Shown here: positions 1-7,171 of the stretch, in pieces | How positions within the stretch are numbered: the stretch's first letter is position 1 | How the letters are laid out: every line of letters begins with the position of its first letter | Source: Desulfobacterales bacterium | GTDB taxonomy: Bacteria > Desulfobacterota > Desulfobacteria > Desulfobacterales > Desulfobacteraceae | Direction of reading: 5' to 3' | NCBI GenBank assembly: GCA_022361315.1 | Contig: JAKSBB010000784.1 | Location: 1-10,319, forward strand | DNA: 10,319 nucleotides | The notes under the pieces: model-generated | Told to the model about the DNA's origin: nothing | Seen by the model: the letters and a program-made list of their open reading frames with translations, nothing else | Databases searched by the model: none | Position numbers and translations under genes: made by a program

Positions 1-105
1 ACGGTCAATCGAATGCCCTGTTAAGTTGCTTTTTAATTTTTGGCCTGGTATCCATAAAATAAGCATAACGCATCGTCGTGCTCATTTTTTCCTAAAGGGA
101 TATTC

Positions 106-384
106 ATGAAATTGAATTTCGTAATAATGGTCTGTTTATTCATCTTTGGTTGCGGTTGGAAATCGTCCATGTCTTCTGATGGCAATTATTTTTTCCATAA
201 GAAAGACGGCAACTATTTGATCTACCAATATGATTCTAAAACTACAGAACTCAGAGAGATTATGGAGGCTGCCATTGCTGAGTGCAGAAAGAGATGTAAG
301 ATCGCCAAATTTGATAAAACAGAATGTCCAGATGGCGAATGTGTAACCACCTTCACCTGTATTGAGAGAGCCCCATTGCCCTAA
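106..384 (+). CDS. Small cysteine-rich putative lipoprotein, function unknown
   Basis: I do not recognise the family of this 92-residue protein. Residues 1-15 form a short basic-then-hydrophobic signal peptide ending in IFGC, a near-lipobox that would lipidate Cys16 and anchor the protein in a membrane after export. The mature part holds five further cysteines (60, 64, 74, 79, 85) in its last third, which suggests disulfides or metal binding in the cell envelope. The tetrapeptide DGNY occurs twice (25-28 and 34-37). An AAAGGGA ribosome binding site lies about 6 bases before the ATG. The gene stands alone, with 248 bases before the next gene. It is visibly more AT-rich than the genes downstream, which hints at a different origin. 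The lipobox is imperfect (Phe at -2), so ordinary signal-peptidase cleavage or a membrane-anchored form is possible. The reading frame is probable; the function is open. Confidence 0.6.
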   Translation: MKLNFVIMVCLFIFGCGWKSSMSSDGNYFFHKKDGNYLIYQYDSKTTELREIMEAAIAECRKRCKIAKFDKTECPDGECVTTFTCIERAPLP

Positions 385-556
385 AGTGTTTTTGCCCTGA
401 CCTGCAAACCGTGGTCAAGAAACAGATCTATGCCCCATTTCCCTCCATGTGATGAGACCTGTAGCAGAACCCTGCCGGGTATCTCCCCCATTCCGGAATT
501 GAAATCGAATCCAGCATCATTATTTCGCTTCATTTGCGGTACAATCCGGCCGGTTC

Positions 557-585
557 TTGATTACCGGCATCACTTGTGCTTAAAT
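557..585 (+). promoter_or_regulatory. Possible sigma-70-like promoter for hisA
   Basis: TTGATT (557-562) and TTAAAT (580-585) are separated by 17 bases, and each matches the consensus at four of six positions. They lie about 50 bases upstream of the hisA start. The rest of the 385-632 spacer shows no convincing gene or terminator. The match is modest and the call tentative. Confidence 0.3.
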
Positions 586-632
586 CCCACATTTACGCAT
601 ATAAATGATTAAGATAGAGAGAAGATAGTGAT

Positions 633-1397
633 ATGAATTTCAGACCCTGCATTGATCTGCGTGAGGGCAAAGTGGTCCAGATCGTTGGCGGTACCCTCCG
701 GGACGCGGACCAGGATAGTACCGTTGTTAATTTTGAAAGCGTTAAATCCCCGGCTGAGTTTGCGGCCATGTATCAGAAGGATCAACTGACCGGCGGCCAT
801 GTCATCGCTTTGGGGCCGGGGAATAAAGAAGCGGCGCTGTCAGCGCTGCGTGCCTTTCCGGGTGGGCTGCAGATGGGCGGGGGAATCAACCCGGACAATG
901 CAGCAGAATTTCTGGATGCCGGTGCGTCCCATGTGATTGTGACCTCCTATGTGTTTTCCGGGGGGAATATCGATATGGATAAGCTGAACCGGCTGGTGAA
1001 GGTGGTGGGCAAAGAGCGCCTGGTCCTGGATCTGAGCTGCCGGATGCGTGACGGGCAGTTCTGGATTGTGACGGACCGGTGGCAGAACTTCACGGACCAG
1101 GCGGTGACCCCGGAAAGTATTGAACAACTGGCGGCCTTCTGTGATGAATTCCTGGTGCACGGCGTGGATGTGGAAGGTAAGATGCAGGGGATTCAGGAAG
1201 ACCTGGTTGTGCTGCTGGGAGAACATTCCCCGATCCCGGTGACCTATGCGGGTGGTGCCAGCCGGTTTTCAGAGCTGGACCGGGTGAAAGAACTGAGCAA
1301 TAACCGCGTGGACCTGACCATCGGATCTGCTCTGGATATTTTCGGGGGAAATATTCCCTACGCTGATGTGGTGGCCTGGCACAGGGCCAATGCCTGA
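633..1397 (+). CDS. hisA: HisA, eukaryotic-type ProFAR isomerase (histidine biosynthesis)
   Basis: This 254-residue (beta/alpha)8-barrel enzyme catalyses the Amadori rearrangement of ProFAR (N'-[(5'-phosphoribosyl)formimino]-5-aminoimidazole-4-carboxamide ribonucleotide) to PRFAR, the fourth step of histidine biosynthesis, in the cytosol. The sequence resembles yeast His6 and plant HisA more than typical bacterial HisA: the opening [20 protein letters not shown], the block HVIALGPGN (56-64), LVLDLSCR (130-137), VHGVDVEG (175-182), YAGGAS (205-210) and [14 protein letters not shown] (227-240) are hallmarks of the eukaryotic-type subfamily. The catalytic acid/base pair is visible as Asp8 and Asp133, and the C-terminal glycine-rich turns form the phosphate-binding sites. 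Length is normal. A purine-rich GAGAGAAG lies just upstream of the ATG. No other his gene is in the window, so it is detached from a his operon. It converges on the acetyltransferase gene, 16 bases away. The enzyme identity is secure; the origin by transfer is inferred. Confidence 0.93.
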   Translation: MNFRPCIDLREGKVVQIVGGTLRDADQDSTVVNFESVKSPAEFAAMYQKDQLTGGHVIALGPGNKEAALSALRAFPGGLQMGGGINPDNAAEFLDAGASHVIVTSYVFSGGNIDMDKLNRLVKVVGKERLVLDLSCRMRDGQFWIVTDRWQNFTDQAVTPESIEQLAAFCDEFLVHGVDVEGKMQGIQEDLVVLLGEHSPIPVTYAGGASRFSELDRVKELSNNRVDLTIGSALDIFGGNIPYADVVAWHRANA

Positions 1398-1413
1398 CAA
1401 TAATGATGAGGCG

Positions 1414-1860
1414 TTAGGTCGGGACCTGATAATATACGTGCTGGTCGTCCTCCTTAAAGCCGACGGCGCGGTATAGCGCCCGGGCATTGGCGTTGTCGGC
1501 CCGGGTTTTCAGTTCAACCCGGACCGCGCCGGTTTCAGCGGCAAAGTCCTGCACCTTCCGTATCAAGGCAGTGGCCACACCGTATCCCCGGTAGTTTCCT
1601 GACACCCCGAGATCGTTGAGAATCCACAATCGTTTATGCGCCAGGGTGGAGTAAGAGGGGTAGAGATTGACGAACCCCATAACGGCATCGGTCTCTTCAT
1701 CAAGGGCGATAAAGGTGATGGCGCCGTCGTCCGCCAGCCGGCTTTCAAAAAAAGCCCGTGTTCCTTCCGCATCAGCCTGTGCACCACAAAACACCCGGTA
1801 CTCCTCGATCACGGGTACCAGACGGTCCAGGTAGGCCGGGGTATTTTTAAGAATGAGCAT
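1414..1860 (-). CDS. GNAT-family N-acetyltransferase
   Basis: This 148-residue protein has the Gcn5-related acetyltransferase fold, which moves an acetyl group from acetyl-CoA to an amine. Motif A, the acetyl-CoA pyrophosphate-binding region, is seen at about 80-103 (LNDLGVSGNYRGYGVATALI), with the R/Q-x-x-G-x-G/A signature at Arg91-Gly92-Tyr93-Gly94. Motif B is NANARALYRAVGFKED (123-138). The N-terminal helices and the beta-strand GFVNLYPSY (62-70) also fit. Length is typical of a single-domain GNAT. It starts 10 bases after the stop of the carbonic anhydrase-like gene, so the two are probably co-transcribed and translationally coupled; only a weak GGTG-type ribosome site is seen. The substrate cannot be told from sequence; small amines, antibiotics or protein N-termini are all possible. 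Confidence 0.88.
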   Translation of the reverse strand: MLILKNTPAYLDRLVPVIEEYRVFCGAQADAEGTRAFFESRLADDGAITFIALDEETDAVMGFVNLYPSYSTLAHKRLWILNDLGVSGNYRGYGVATALIRKVQDFAAETGAVRVELKTRADNANARALYRAVGFKEDDQHVYYQVPT

Positions 1861-1870
1861 CGATCACCAT

Positions 1871-2416
1871 CTAATCCTGGGTATTCAGGGGATAAAACAC
1901 CTCGTTTTGGGAAAACGCCCGGGCGTTTTCCAGGTAGATATCAGCAGATTTCCGGATTGAGCTTAATGCAGTGTCGTTTTCACTGTATGTCTTTTTAACC
2001 TTTCCGGGCGATCCCACCACAAGGGAATACGGCGGAATAACGGTATTCTCAAGTACTACGGCACCGGCCGCAACGATCGAGCCTCTGCCGATGACCGCCT
2101 TGTTCATGACCACCGCACCCATGCCGATGAGGCAGTCGTCTTCTATGGTGCAGCCGTGGATCACACACCGGTGGCCTACGGTCACTCCGGTACCGATGGT
2201 CAGCGGCATGCCTTCGTCGGCGTGGCACATGCAGAGATCCTGAATATTGGCATTTTCACCAATGGTGATCAGATCCATATCCCCCCGGATGACGGTCTGG
2301 AACCAGACGGAGGCATTGGGTTTGATCCGGACCTCACCGATGATCTGGGCCGTGGGTGCGATAAAGGCTGTGTCATGAACTTCAGGCCGGTGTTGCTTAA
2401 AGGCATATAGGGTCAT
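1871..2416 (-). CDS. Gamma-carbonic anhydrase-like hexapeptide-repeat protein (YrdA/PaaY type)
   Basis: This 181-residue left-handed beta-helix protein has repeated hexapeptide turns (for example AFIAPTAQIIGEVRI, TIGTGVTVGHRCVIHG, CLIGMGAVVMNKAVIG, SIVAAGAVVLENTVI) and a C-terminal helix. The three metal-binding histidines of gamma-class carbonic anhydrases are present as His65, His82 and His87. The structural and active-site residues Arg44, Asp46 and Gln59 are also seen. Homologues trimerise and bind zinc or iron at the subunit interfaces; some hydrate CO2, while others (PaaY, CaiE) are thioesterases or of unknown role. The acidic proton-shuttle loop of Methanosarcina Cam is absent, as in the Cam-H/YrdA subgroup. 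An AGAGAG ribosome site precedes the ATG. The gene heads a two-gene unit with the acetyltransferase. Family membership is firm; activity is inferred. Confidence 0.9.
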   Translation of the reverse strand: MTLYAFKQHRPEVHDTAFIAPTAQIIGEVRIKPNASVWFQTVIRGDMDLITIGENANIQDLCMCHADEGMPLTIGTGVTVGHRCVIHGCTIEDDCLIGMGAVVMNKAVIGRGSIVAAGAVVLENTVIPPYSLVVGSPGKVKKTYSENDTALSSIRKSADIYLENARAFSQNEVFYPLNTQD

Positions 2417-2610
2417 AATGTCTCTCTTTTTGTATGAATGGCAACCTTGATCGGATTACCAGAAAAGCGATACCAGATCAATTCAAATCTCATGCGGAAC
2501 CTTTCCATTCAAAATCTCCTGTTTACAGATAAAAGGCGGACTGGCAATGGCCCCACGCCACAAACTCCACAGAACCCAAATAAATTCATGATGTTACACC
2601 ACCCCACAAC

Positions 2611-2639
2611 TTGACCAAACGCCCCTTTTAGTTTATAAA
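2611..2639 (+). promoter_or_regulatory. Sigma-70-like promoter for the 142-residue membrane protein gene
   Basis: TTGACC (2611-2616) and TATAAA (2634-2639) are separated by exactly 17 bases, each hexamer matching the consensus at five of six positions. Transcription would start near 2646, about 35 bases before the ATG at 2681. This is one of the better promoter matches in the window. Confidence 0.6.
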
Positions 2640-2680
2640 GGCCTTCGACCTTTGTAACCCGTATACGATTTGGAACCCAT

Positions 2681-3109
2681 ATGAAATCCCCTATAAATAA
2701 AATCGGCATTATTTCTTCACTGATCATTTCTGTCCTGATCACCATTCCCGGTGTTTACGCCTTCTATTTCATGGATTGGAAAACCGATACCCTGTCCCAA
2801 ACCAGTGAACCCATGGAAGTGGTTCCGGAATTCCAGGAGGACTCCAGGATTTTCGACCAGCGTATTGTCCTGAGAAAGGACAAGAGCATCACCGTGAACC
2901 GAAGCCGGCTGGTGTTCAAGGGAGTGAAGGATGACCTGATTCATATGGATGTATTCCTGCTTGAACTGGACCCGGATTATGCTTACCCCCACTATATTTC
3001 CCAATCAGATACCGAAAAGCTGATCCGCCTGGGGGATTCCACCTTCCAGGTGCTGAAAATATCCAGGGGTGCCCTTCAGCTGAAAATTGTGGACCTGTAC
3101 AAATCCTGA
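2681..3109 (+). CDS. Single-pass membrane protein of unknown function
   Basis: I do not recognise the family of this 142-residue protein. A short basic N-terminus (MKSPINK) is followed by one hydrophobic helix at about residues 8-31, which would act as an uncleaved signal anchor or signal peptide. The remaining ~110 residues would then be in the periplasm. That part looks like a small beta-rich domain: hydrophobic strands RIVLRKDKSITV, RLVFKGV, HMDVFLLELD, FQVLKISRGALQLKIVDLY. There are no cysteines and no obvious catalytic motif. The gene has its own promoter and an intrinsic terminator, so it is probably transcribed alone. The ribosome site is weak (GGAA). The overlapping minus-strand reading frames lack start signals. 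The frame is likely real because of its membrane helix, signals and codon pattern. Confidence 0.72.
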   Translation: MKSPINKIGIISSLIISVLITIPGVYAFYFMDWKTDTLSQTSEPMEVVPEFQEDSRIFDQRIVLRKDKSITVNRSRLVFKGVKDDLIHMDVFLLELDPDYAYPHYISQSDTEKLIRLGDSTFQVLKISRGALQLKIVDLYKS

Positions 3110-3118
3110 GGCCTGCAT

Positions 3119-3148
3119 TCAGGACCACATTCTGACGCAAGGTCCTGA
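3119..3148. repeat. 8-bp perfect inverted repeat downstream of the membrane protein gene
   Basis: TCAGGACC (3119-3126) and GGTCCTGA (3141-3148) are exact reverse complements, separated by 14 bases. The repeat sits between the stop codon and the terminator hairpin. No T-run follows, so it is not itself a terminator. It may be an mRNA 3' stem or a binding site. Confidence 0.45.
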
Positions 3149-3155
3149 CATCTGC

Positions 3156-3195
3156 CCTTGCCGTCCTCCTACGGTAAGGTTATATTCTTTTTATA
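3156..3195 (+). terminator. Rho-independent terminator after the 142-residue membrane protein gene
   Basis: CCTTGCCGT (3156-3164) pairs with ACGGTAAGG (3171-3179) to give a 9-bp stem with one G-U pair and a CCTCCT loop. A T-rich tail follows directly (3180-3194). It would end transcription of the upstream gene before the kinase gene. Confidence 0.7.
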
Positions 3196-3204
3196 TACAA
3201 TCCG

Positions 3205-3234
3205 TTGACATTCCAGTTTTATTTTTGAAAAAAT
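3205..3234 (+). promoter_or_regulatory. Probable promoter of the hybrid kinase gene
   Basis: A perfect -35 hexamer TTGACA (3205-3210) is followed after 18 bases by AAAAAT (3229-3234), a weak -10 with four of six matches. It lies after the upstream terminator and 50-90 bases ahead of the kinase start codons. Confidence 0.4.
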
Positions 3235-3283
3235 CTGAATCTTAGGTTTCGCGTTTTACGCTCGTTTTCTTATCTCTTTTTCG

Positions 3284-5608
3284 ATGTCAGCCAATTCAGG
3301 TGCAGGTCATCCGGGGGATATTATGATCCATAACAGTCCCGTCCAACTCCAGGTCAGACAGGCGGCCCAGATTCTGGGGGGCAATATTACCAATTGTCAC
3401 CATGCCCTTGAGGAACTCAGGCGCCTCAGCCTTATCCTCTTTACCCAGACCCGGGCGGATGAGGCGGATATCCGCCGCTGGTTTGCCGCAGAAGAGTTCG
3501 GAATTGATGGGGACGGGTTCTGGACATCACTGCCGTTGCTGGAGGCCCACAGGAATAACACTGCGCCTGCGGACGCCGTATCCTGGTCCTGGCACCCGGA
3601 ACTTGCCGAAAATCCTGAAGCCTGTTTCCGCATGTATTGTCTGAGGCAGGCCGGGACCTATCTAGAGGAAATCCGGGCAAGGCTTCCGGATGCGGCCTGG
3701 ATCTATTACCAGGATGTGACCAATACCGCCATCCAGTTCCCCTATATCGACCAGATCACCGCCATTACACCGGACTTTGACTGGTCCGGTTACCATACCT
3801 ACGTGTCTGTGTCACCGGAAAACAACCCGGAGCGTGAGATCCGCTGGACCAGCCCCACCATCGATTATGCCGGAGAAGGATTGATTCTGTCGGCTTCGGT
3901 GCCGGTCTACCTTCTGGACCGGTTCATCGGCCTGTGGAGCATCGACCTGCCCATGGGAAGCCTTTATAAAGAGAGTATTTTCGAGACCACCATGAAGGGT
4001 CAGGTCAATTTCATCATTGACCGGACCGGCCACCTGGTGGCCCACCCCTGGGTGGAGACAAAGATAGACAAGGAAAAGGGGAGCATTTACCTGGGCCATA
4101 TCCGTGATCTTGACGATAAGTTTTCACAGCTGGATACCCCTGGCCTCCATCAAGAAAAATCAGGCCATAAACTGCTGGCCGAGGGCAGCGACAAAGAGAC
4201 CGTTGTCTGGTTTGAAACGATACCGGGTATTGAGTGGGTGTTTATCGCCAGTGTCCCCAGCAGATCCATGGAAGACGCGGTGAACCTGCGTATCAGAAAA
4301 GCGCTGGATCAGGTTCGCTCCGGAGATTTCTCCTACCGGATCAAAGGGGTGGAGGATATTAACCGGGCCGGACACATCGCAGAAGGCTTTAACCGGATGG
4401 TGGAAGCCCTGGAAGAACAGGAACGGGTCCGGGAGGAAAACCGGAAGGAAAAGAAAAAACTGGAAACACGGCTGCACCACTATCAGCGAATGGAGGCCAT
4501 CGGTACCCTGGCCGGAGGGATTGCCCACGATTTCAACAATATTCTCTTTCCCATACTCGGGTATACGGAACTGCTCATGGGCGACCTCCCGGAGGACAGC
4601 CAGGCACATAAGATGGTGTCCAGTATATACAGGGCAGCCGGCAGGGCCAGGGAACTGACCCGTCAGATCCTGACCTTCAGCCGCCAGACGGAAATCGAAA
4701 ACCAGGTGGTCAGCTTTCAGTCCATTGCAAAAGAAGCCCTGAAACTGCTCCGGGCCTCCATCCCCACGAGCATCGAAATCATAAACAGTATCCGGAACGA
4801 TTGTCCTCCGGTATACGGAGACCCAACCAAGCTCCACCAGATCATCATGAACCTGTGTACCAATGCCTTCCATGCCGTTGAAATGTCAGGGGGAAGGTTT
4901 GAGGTATCCATGGAACCGGTAACGGTGGGGAAGAAAGAAATGGCCGGCCTGTCCAACCTGCCTCCCGGCACCTACCTCCGGCTGACCGTATCGGACAACG
5001 GCCACGGCATGGATGAGATAACCTCCACCCAGATATTCGACCCTTACTTCACCACCAAGGAAGAGGGAAAGGGTACGGGCCTCGGATTGTCCGTTACCTA
5101 TGGCATCGTCAGCAAGCTGAAAGGGGTGATGAAAGTATACAGCGAGCCGGGCAAAGGAAGTGTCTTTCATGTTTACCTGCCTGCTGCGGATCTGCCGGAA
5201 TCCATGAGAAAAGAACCGGAACCGGAACCGAGGGGCGGTACGGAACACATCATGCTCGTGGACGATGAAAGCAGCATCACGGTGATGGTGGGACAGTTTT
5301 TAGAACGATACGGTTACAAAATCACATCGTTTACGGACAGCCGGGAAGCCCTGGCGGCATTTACCCAGGGACCCGAGACAATTGATCTGGTCATCACGGA
5401 TATGAGCATGCCTGAGATGACAGGCGATGTACTGGCAGAAAAGCTTAAGGAAATCCGGACGGATATCCCCATTATTCTCATCACGGGATTCAGTGAAAAA
5501 ATTTCGGATAACACTTACAATACCAATGCCATTGACCGGTTTTTCATGAAACCGGTAGACGTGGCCGATCTGAACCGGGCCATCCGTTCTCTCATGGACG
5601 AGGCCTAA
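3284..5608 (+). CDS. Hybrid sensor histidine kinase: Cache - HAMP-like - HisKA - HATPase - receiver
   Basis: This 774-residue hybrid two-component kinase senses a ligand, autophosphorylates and passes the phosphate to its own receiver. Order: double-Cache-like sensor (about 40-325; strands VNFIIDRTGHLVAHP and VVWFETIPGIEWVFIASVP); HAMP-like segment (about 334-378, RSGDFSYRI and FNRMVEAL); coiled coil (372-400); HisKA with phosphoacceptor His415 in GGIAHDFNNIL; HATPase with N-box Asn523/Asn527, G1 DNGHGMD (571-577) and G2 GKGTGLGLS (595-603); an EPEPEP linker; receiver (about 655-772) with Asp660/Asp661, phosphoacceptor Asp706, Thr734 and Lys756. No transmembrane helix is seen before or after the Cache part, which is unusual. 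The coordinates give the longest form; the ATG at 3323 (residue 14) has a GGGGGAT ribosome site 5 bases upstream, whereas 3284 has none, so 3323 is the likelier start. No output regulator is adjacent. The gene converges on the PhaC-like gene 42 bases away. The ligand is unknown. Confidence 0.93.
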   Translation: MSANSGAGHPGDIMIHNSPVQLQVRQAAQILGGNITNCHHALEELRRLSLILFTQTRADEADIRRWFAAEEFGIDGDGFWTSLPLLEAHRNNTAPADAVSWSWHPELAENPEACFRMYCLRQAGTYLEEIRARLPDAAWIYYQDVTNTAIQFPYIDQITAITPDFDWSGYHTYVSVSPENNPEREIRWTSPTIDYAGEGLILSASVPVYLLDRFIGLWSIDLPMGSLYKESIFETTMKGQVNFIIDRTGHLVAHPWVETKIDKEKGSIYLGHIRDLDDKFSQLDTPGLHQEKSGHKLLAEGSDKETVVWFETIPGIEWVFIASVPSRSMEDAVNLRIRKALDQVRSGDFSYRIKGVEDINRAGHIAEGFNRMVEALEEQERVREENRKEKKKLETRLHHYQRMEAIGTLAGGIAHDFNNILFPILGYTELLMGDLPEDSQAHKMVSSIYRAAGRARELTRQILTFSRQTEIENQVVSFQSIAKEALKLLRASIPTSIEIINSIRNDCPPVYGDPTKLHQIIMNLCTNAFHAVEMSGGRFEVSMEPVTVGKKEMAGLSNLPPGTYLRLTVSDNGHGMDEITSTQIFDPYFTTKEEGKGTGLGLSVTYGIVSKLKGVMKVYSEPGKGSVFHVYLPAADLPESMRKEPEPEPRGGTEHIMLVDDESSITVMVGQFLERYGYKITSFTDSREALAAFTQGPETIDLVITDMSMPEMTGDVLAEKLKEIRTDIPIILITGFSEKISDNTYNTNAIDRFFMKPVDVADLNRAIRSLMDEA
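5213..5230 (+). repeat. Three tandem GAACCG hexamers in the kinase linker
   Basis: GAACCG occurs three times in a row and encodes Glu-Pro-Glu-Pro-Glu-Pro between the ATPase and receiver domains. It is an in-frame 6-bp repeat that could vary in number between strains and change linker length without breaking the gene. Confidence 0.6.
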
Positions 5609-5650
5609 GCCGCCCCCCATCATACCTGCCCCACCTAAGAAGTGTTTTTG

Positions 5651-7159
5651 TTACGATTTGTCTAAATCCAGATGAAACCGCACGGGTCCCCGGTATTGGT
5701 TTTCCGGGCCGAATCGACCGTGAAGGGGATAGGGAGAATCCGGGTGTGACCAGGACGTGGCGATGGCCACATGGCCTTTGGGAAACAGGGTGGTCTCCAC
5801 ATCAATATAGTCCAGCGGGGCCAGGGCCGTCTCTTTTTCCACCAGGTCGTCGTCTTCTCCATAGCAGAGCAGCCAGGACACCTCTGTGCCCGGCAGATCT
5901 TTCAGGTTCAACCGGCGGCCGAACAAGGTTACCGGCAGGGTTCCGTCCGCTGTAATGGGGGTATTATACGAGGCAAAACTCATTTCCGTAAGGGCCAGGG
6001 GAATATCCGACCGTTCGTTCCGAAGCCAATAGTTCAGGGCAGCAGCGGTTTTGCTTATCCGGTCCGACCGGGCTGTCATCCTGGATACCATATCCAGATC
6101 CCTGAGAAACACTGCCAGAGGCGCCTGGTCCTCAATGCTCTTAAGTTTGTATATCCAGCCCATGAGCTTCCCGTCCGCCACCCGGTTTCCATTGGGCAAT
6201 GTTTTTGTGCCGTAGGCAAGATCGTTGAACCGCCCGGGCAAATTGTCCATAAACCCCTTTAACCCTTTACTTCTGGTGCCGTCCATGGGGGCCACACAGG
6301 TAATCAGGGCATCCACCAGGCCGTCCAGTTCCCCGGACAGTATCTGACAAAGGCTTAAAAAGCCGCCCTGACAATAGCCGTTCAGGGTAACCTGTTGTTT
6401 GTGGGACTGTTTAAGGAATTCACAAAAATACCGGGTGTCCAGCGTATCCGCTTCCATGGTCATGGTCTGGCAGGCCGGATGGTTCCGGATATCCTTCATC
6501 ACCCGGATATAGGTGGGGATGCCCCGGTTGGCAAAGGCATGTACATAACTTTTCCGGTCCCCGGGCAAAAAACCCAGGATGTTGCACCCCAGCACATAGG
6601 GCGGAATGATCAATACCGGCTTCGCCGTGTCATCCGTTTTGATTCCCGGGATATCCGGAAGAATTCGATATAGACGGAAACGGTCGGTTTCCGCTGCCAG
6701 GGGATGGGTACCGGAGTCAAAATGAAACCCGAATGCCGGTTCGATGCCACGAACCGCTTCGGGCAGGGTGTGGCTTACGCCGTTCATCTTGACGGCCAGG
6801 CCGGAAAAGTATTCTGCCAGTTCATTTGCCCCGTGTCCTGTCATGGATTTCCGGAGCACCCTGACGTAGCTTTCGGTTTCCGAGTTCAGAAATTCGCCCA
6901 GGGCGTTGACGGATCCGGTCACACCCCGTCCCCAGAGATCCGTGTTAAATTCAAGCAGGTCGAGGTAGTCTTTTAAGTTGCCGTTCCCCATATGGAGGGC
7001 CTTCGAATTGGCCATCTCAGCCCGGCTGAAATAGACAAGGGCGATCAGGTAGGGAATAAAAAAATCGGCATGGTACCGGGACAGCCCGGTATAAAAGTCC
7101 TGTACGGCCCTGAACTGAGTTGCCCAGAATTCAGGGCCGAACGGTGTCTTTATGAACAT
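5651..7159 (-). CDS. Divergent PhaC-like alpha/beta hydrolase (PHA synthase or thiol-type PHA hydrolase)
   Basis: This 502-residue protein has the PHA-synthase form of the alpha/beta-hydrolase fold. An N-terminal helical part (about 1-175) precedes the core, which begins at VLIIPPYVLG (182-191). The PHA-synthase lipase-like box G-x-C-x-G-G is at 261-266 with nucleophile Cys263. Asp437 in YGEDDDLV and His463 in KGHVAIATSW complete a Cys-Asp-His triad, by alignment with YGKFDHLV and GHIGIYV of the other PhaC here. The region SFASYNTPITADGTLPVTLFGRRLNLKDL (394-422) matches the segment before the Asp in synthases. The box and triad favour polymerising or thiol-acyl chemistry on 3-hydroxyacyl-CoA or PHA at granules. 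However, the sequence is far from classes I-IV, and intracellular PHA depolymerases also use Cys, so a degradative role is possible. It follows the phasin-like gene by 12 bases, and its AGGAA ribosome site overlaps the phasin stop codon; the two are co-transcribed. Confidence 0.82.
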   Translation of the reverse strand: MFIKTPFGPEFWATQFRAVQDFYTGLSRYHADFFIPYLIALVYFSRAEMANSKALHMGNGNLKDYLDLLEFNTDLWGRGVTGSVNALGEFLNSETESYVRVLRKSMTGHGANELAEYFSGLAVKMNGVSHTLPEAVRGIEPAFGFHFDSGTHPLAAETDRFRLYRILPDIPGIKTDDTAKPVLIIPPYVLGCNILGFLPGDRKSYVHAFANRGIPTYIRVMKDIRNHPACQTMTMEADTLDTRYFCEFLKQSHKQQVTLNGYCQGGFLSLCQILSGELDGLVDALITCVAPMDGTRSKGLKGFMDNLPGRFNDLAYGTKTLPNGNRVADGKLMGWIYKLKSIEDQAPLAVFLRDLDMVSRMTARSDRISKTAAALNYWLRNERSDIPLALTEMSFASYNTPITADGTLPVTLFGRRLNLKDLPGTEVSWLLCYGEDDDLVEKETALAPLDYIDVETTLFPKGHVAIATSWSHPDSPYPLHGRFGPENQYRGPVRFHLDLDKS

Positions 7160-7171
7160 TATTGACGGTTC

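Noticed and set aside
430..612. A 60-codon plus-strand open frame before hisA
   Set aside because: No ribosome site, no hydrophobic or domain pattern, and it overlaps the likely hisA promoter.
1411..1422. AGGTC-GG-GACCT short inverted repeat between hisA and the acetyltransferase gene
   Set aside because: Stem is only five base pairs and most of it lies inside the acetyltransferase 3' end; no T-run, so not called as a terminator.
2509..2745. A 78-codon minus-strand open frame in the spacer before the membrane protein gene
   Set aside because: It overlaps the promoter and start of the plus-strand gene and has no ribosome site or recognisable content.
4160..4873. A 237-codon minus-strand open frame
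   Set aside because: Antisense to the HisKA/HATPase part of the hybrid kinase, whose motifs are unmistakable; no start signals or family resemblance.
5609..5650. Possible terminator between the converging kinase and PhaC-like genes
   Set aside because: A TGTTTTTG stretch is present but no stable hairpin precedes it on either strand.
5771..6262. A 163-codon plus-strand open frame
   Set aside because: Antisense to the PhaC-like gene core, including the Asp and His triad regions; composition of a shadow frame.
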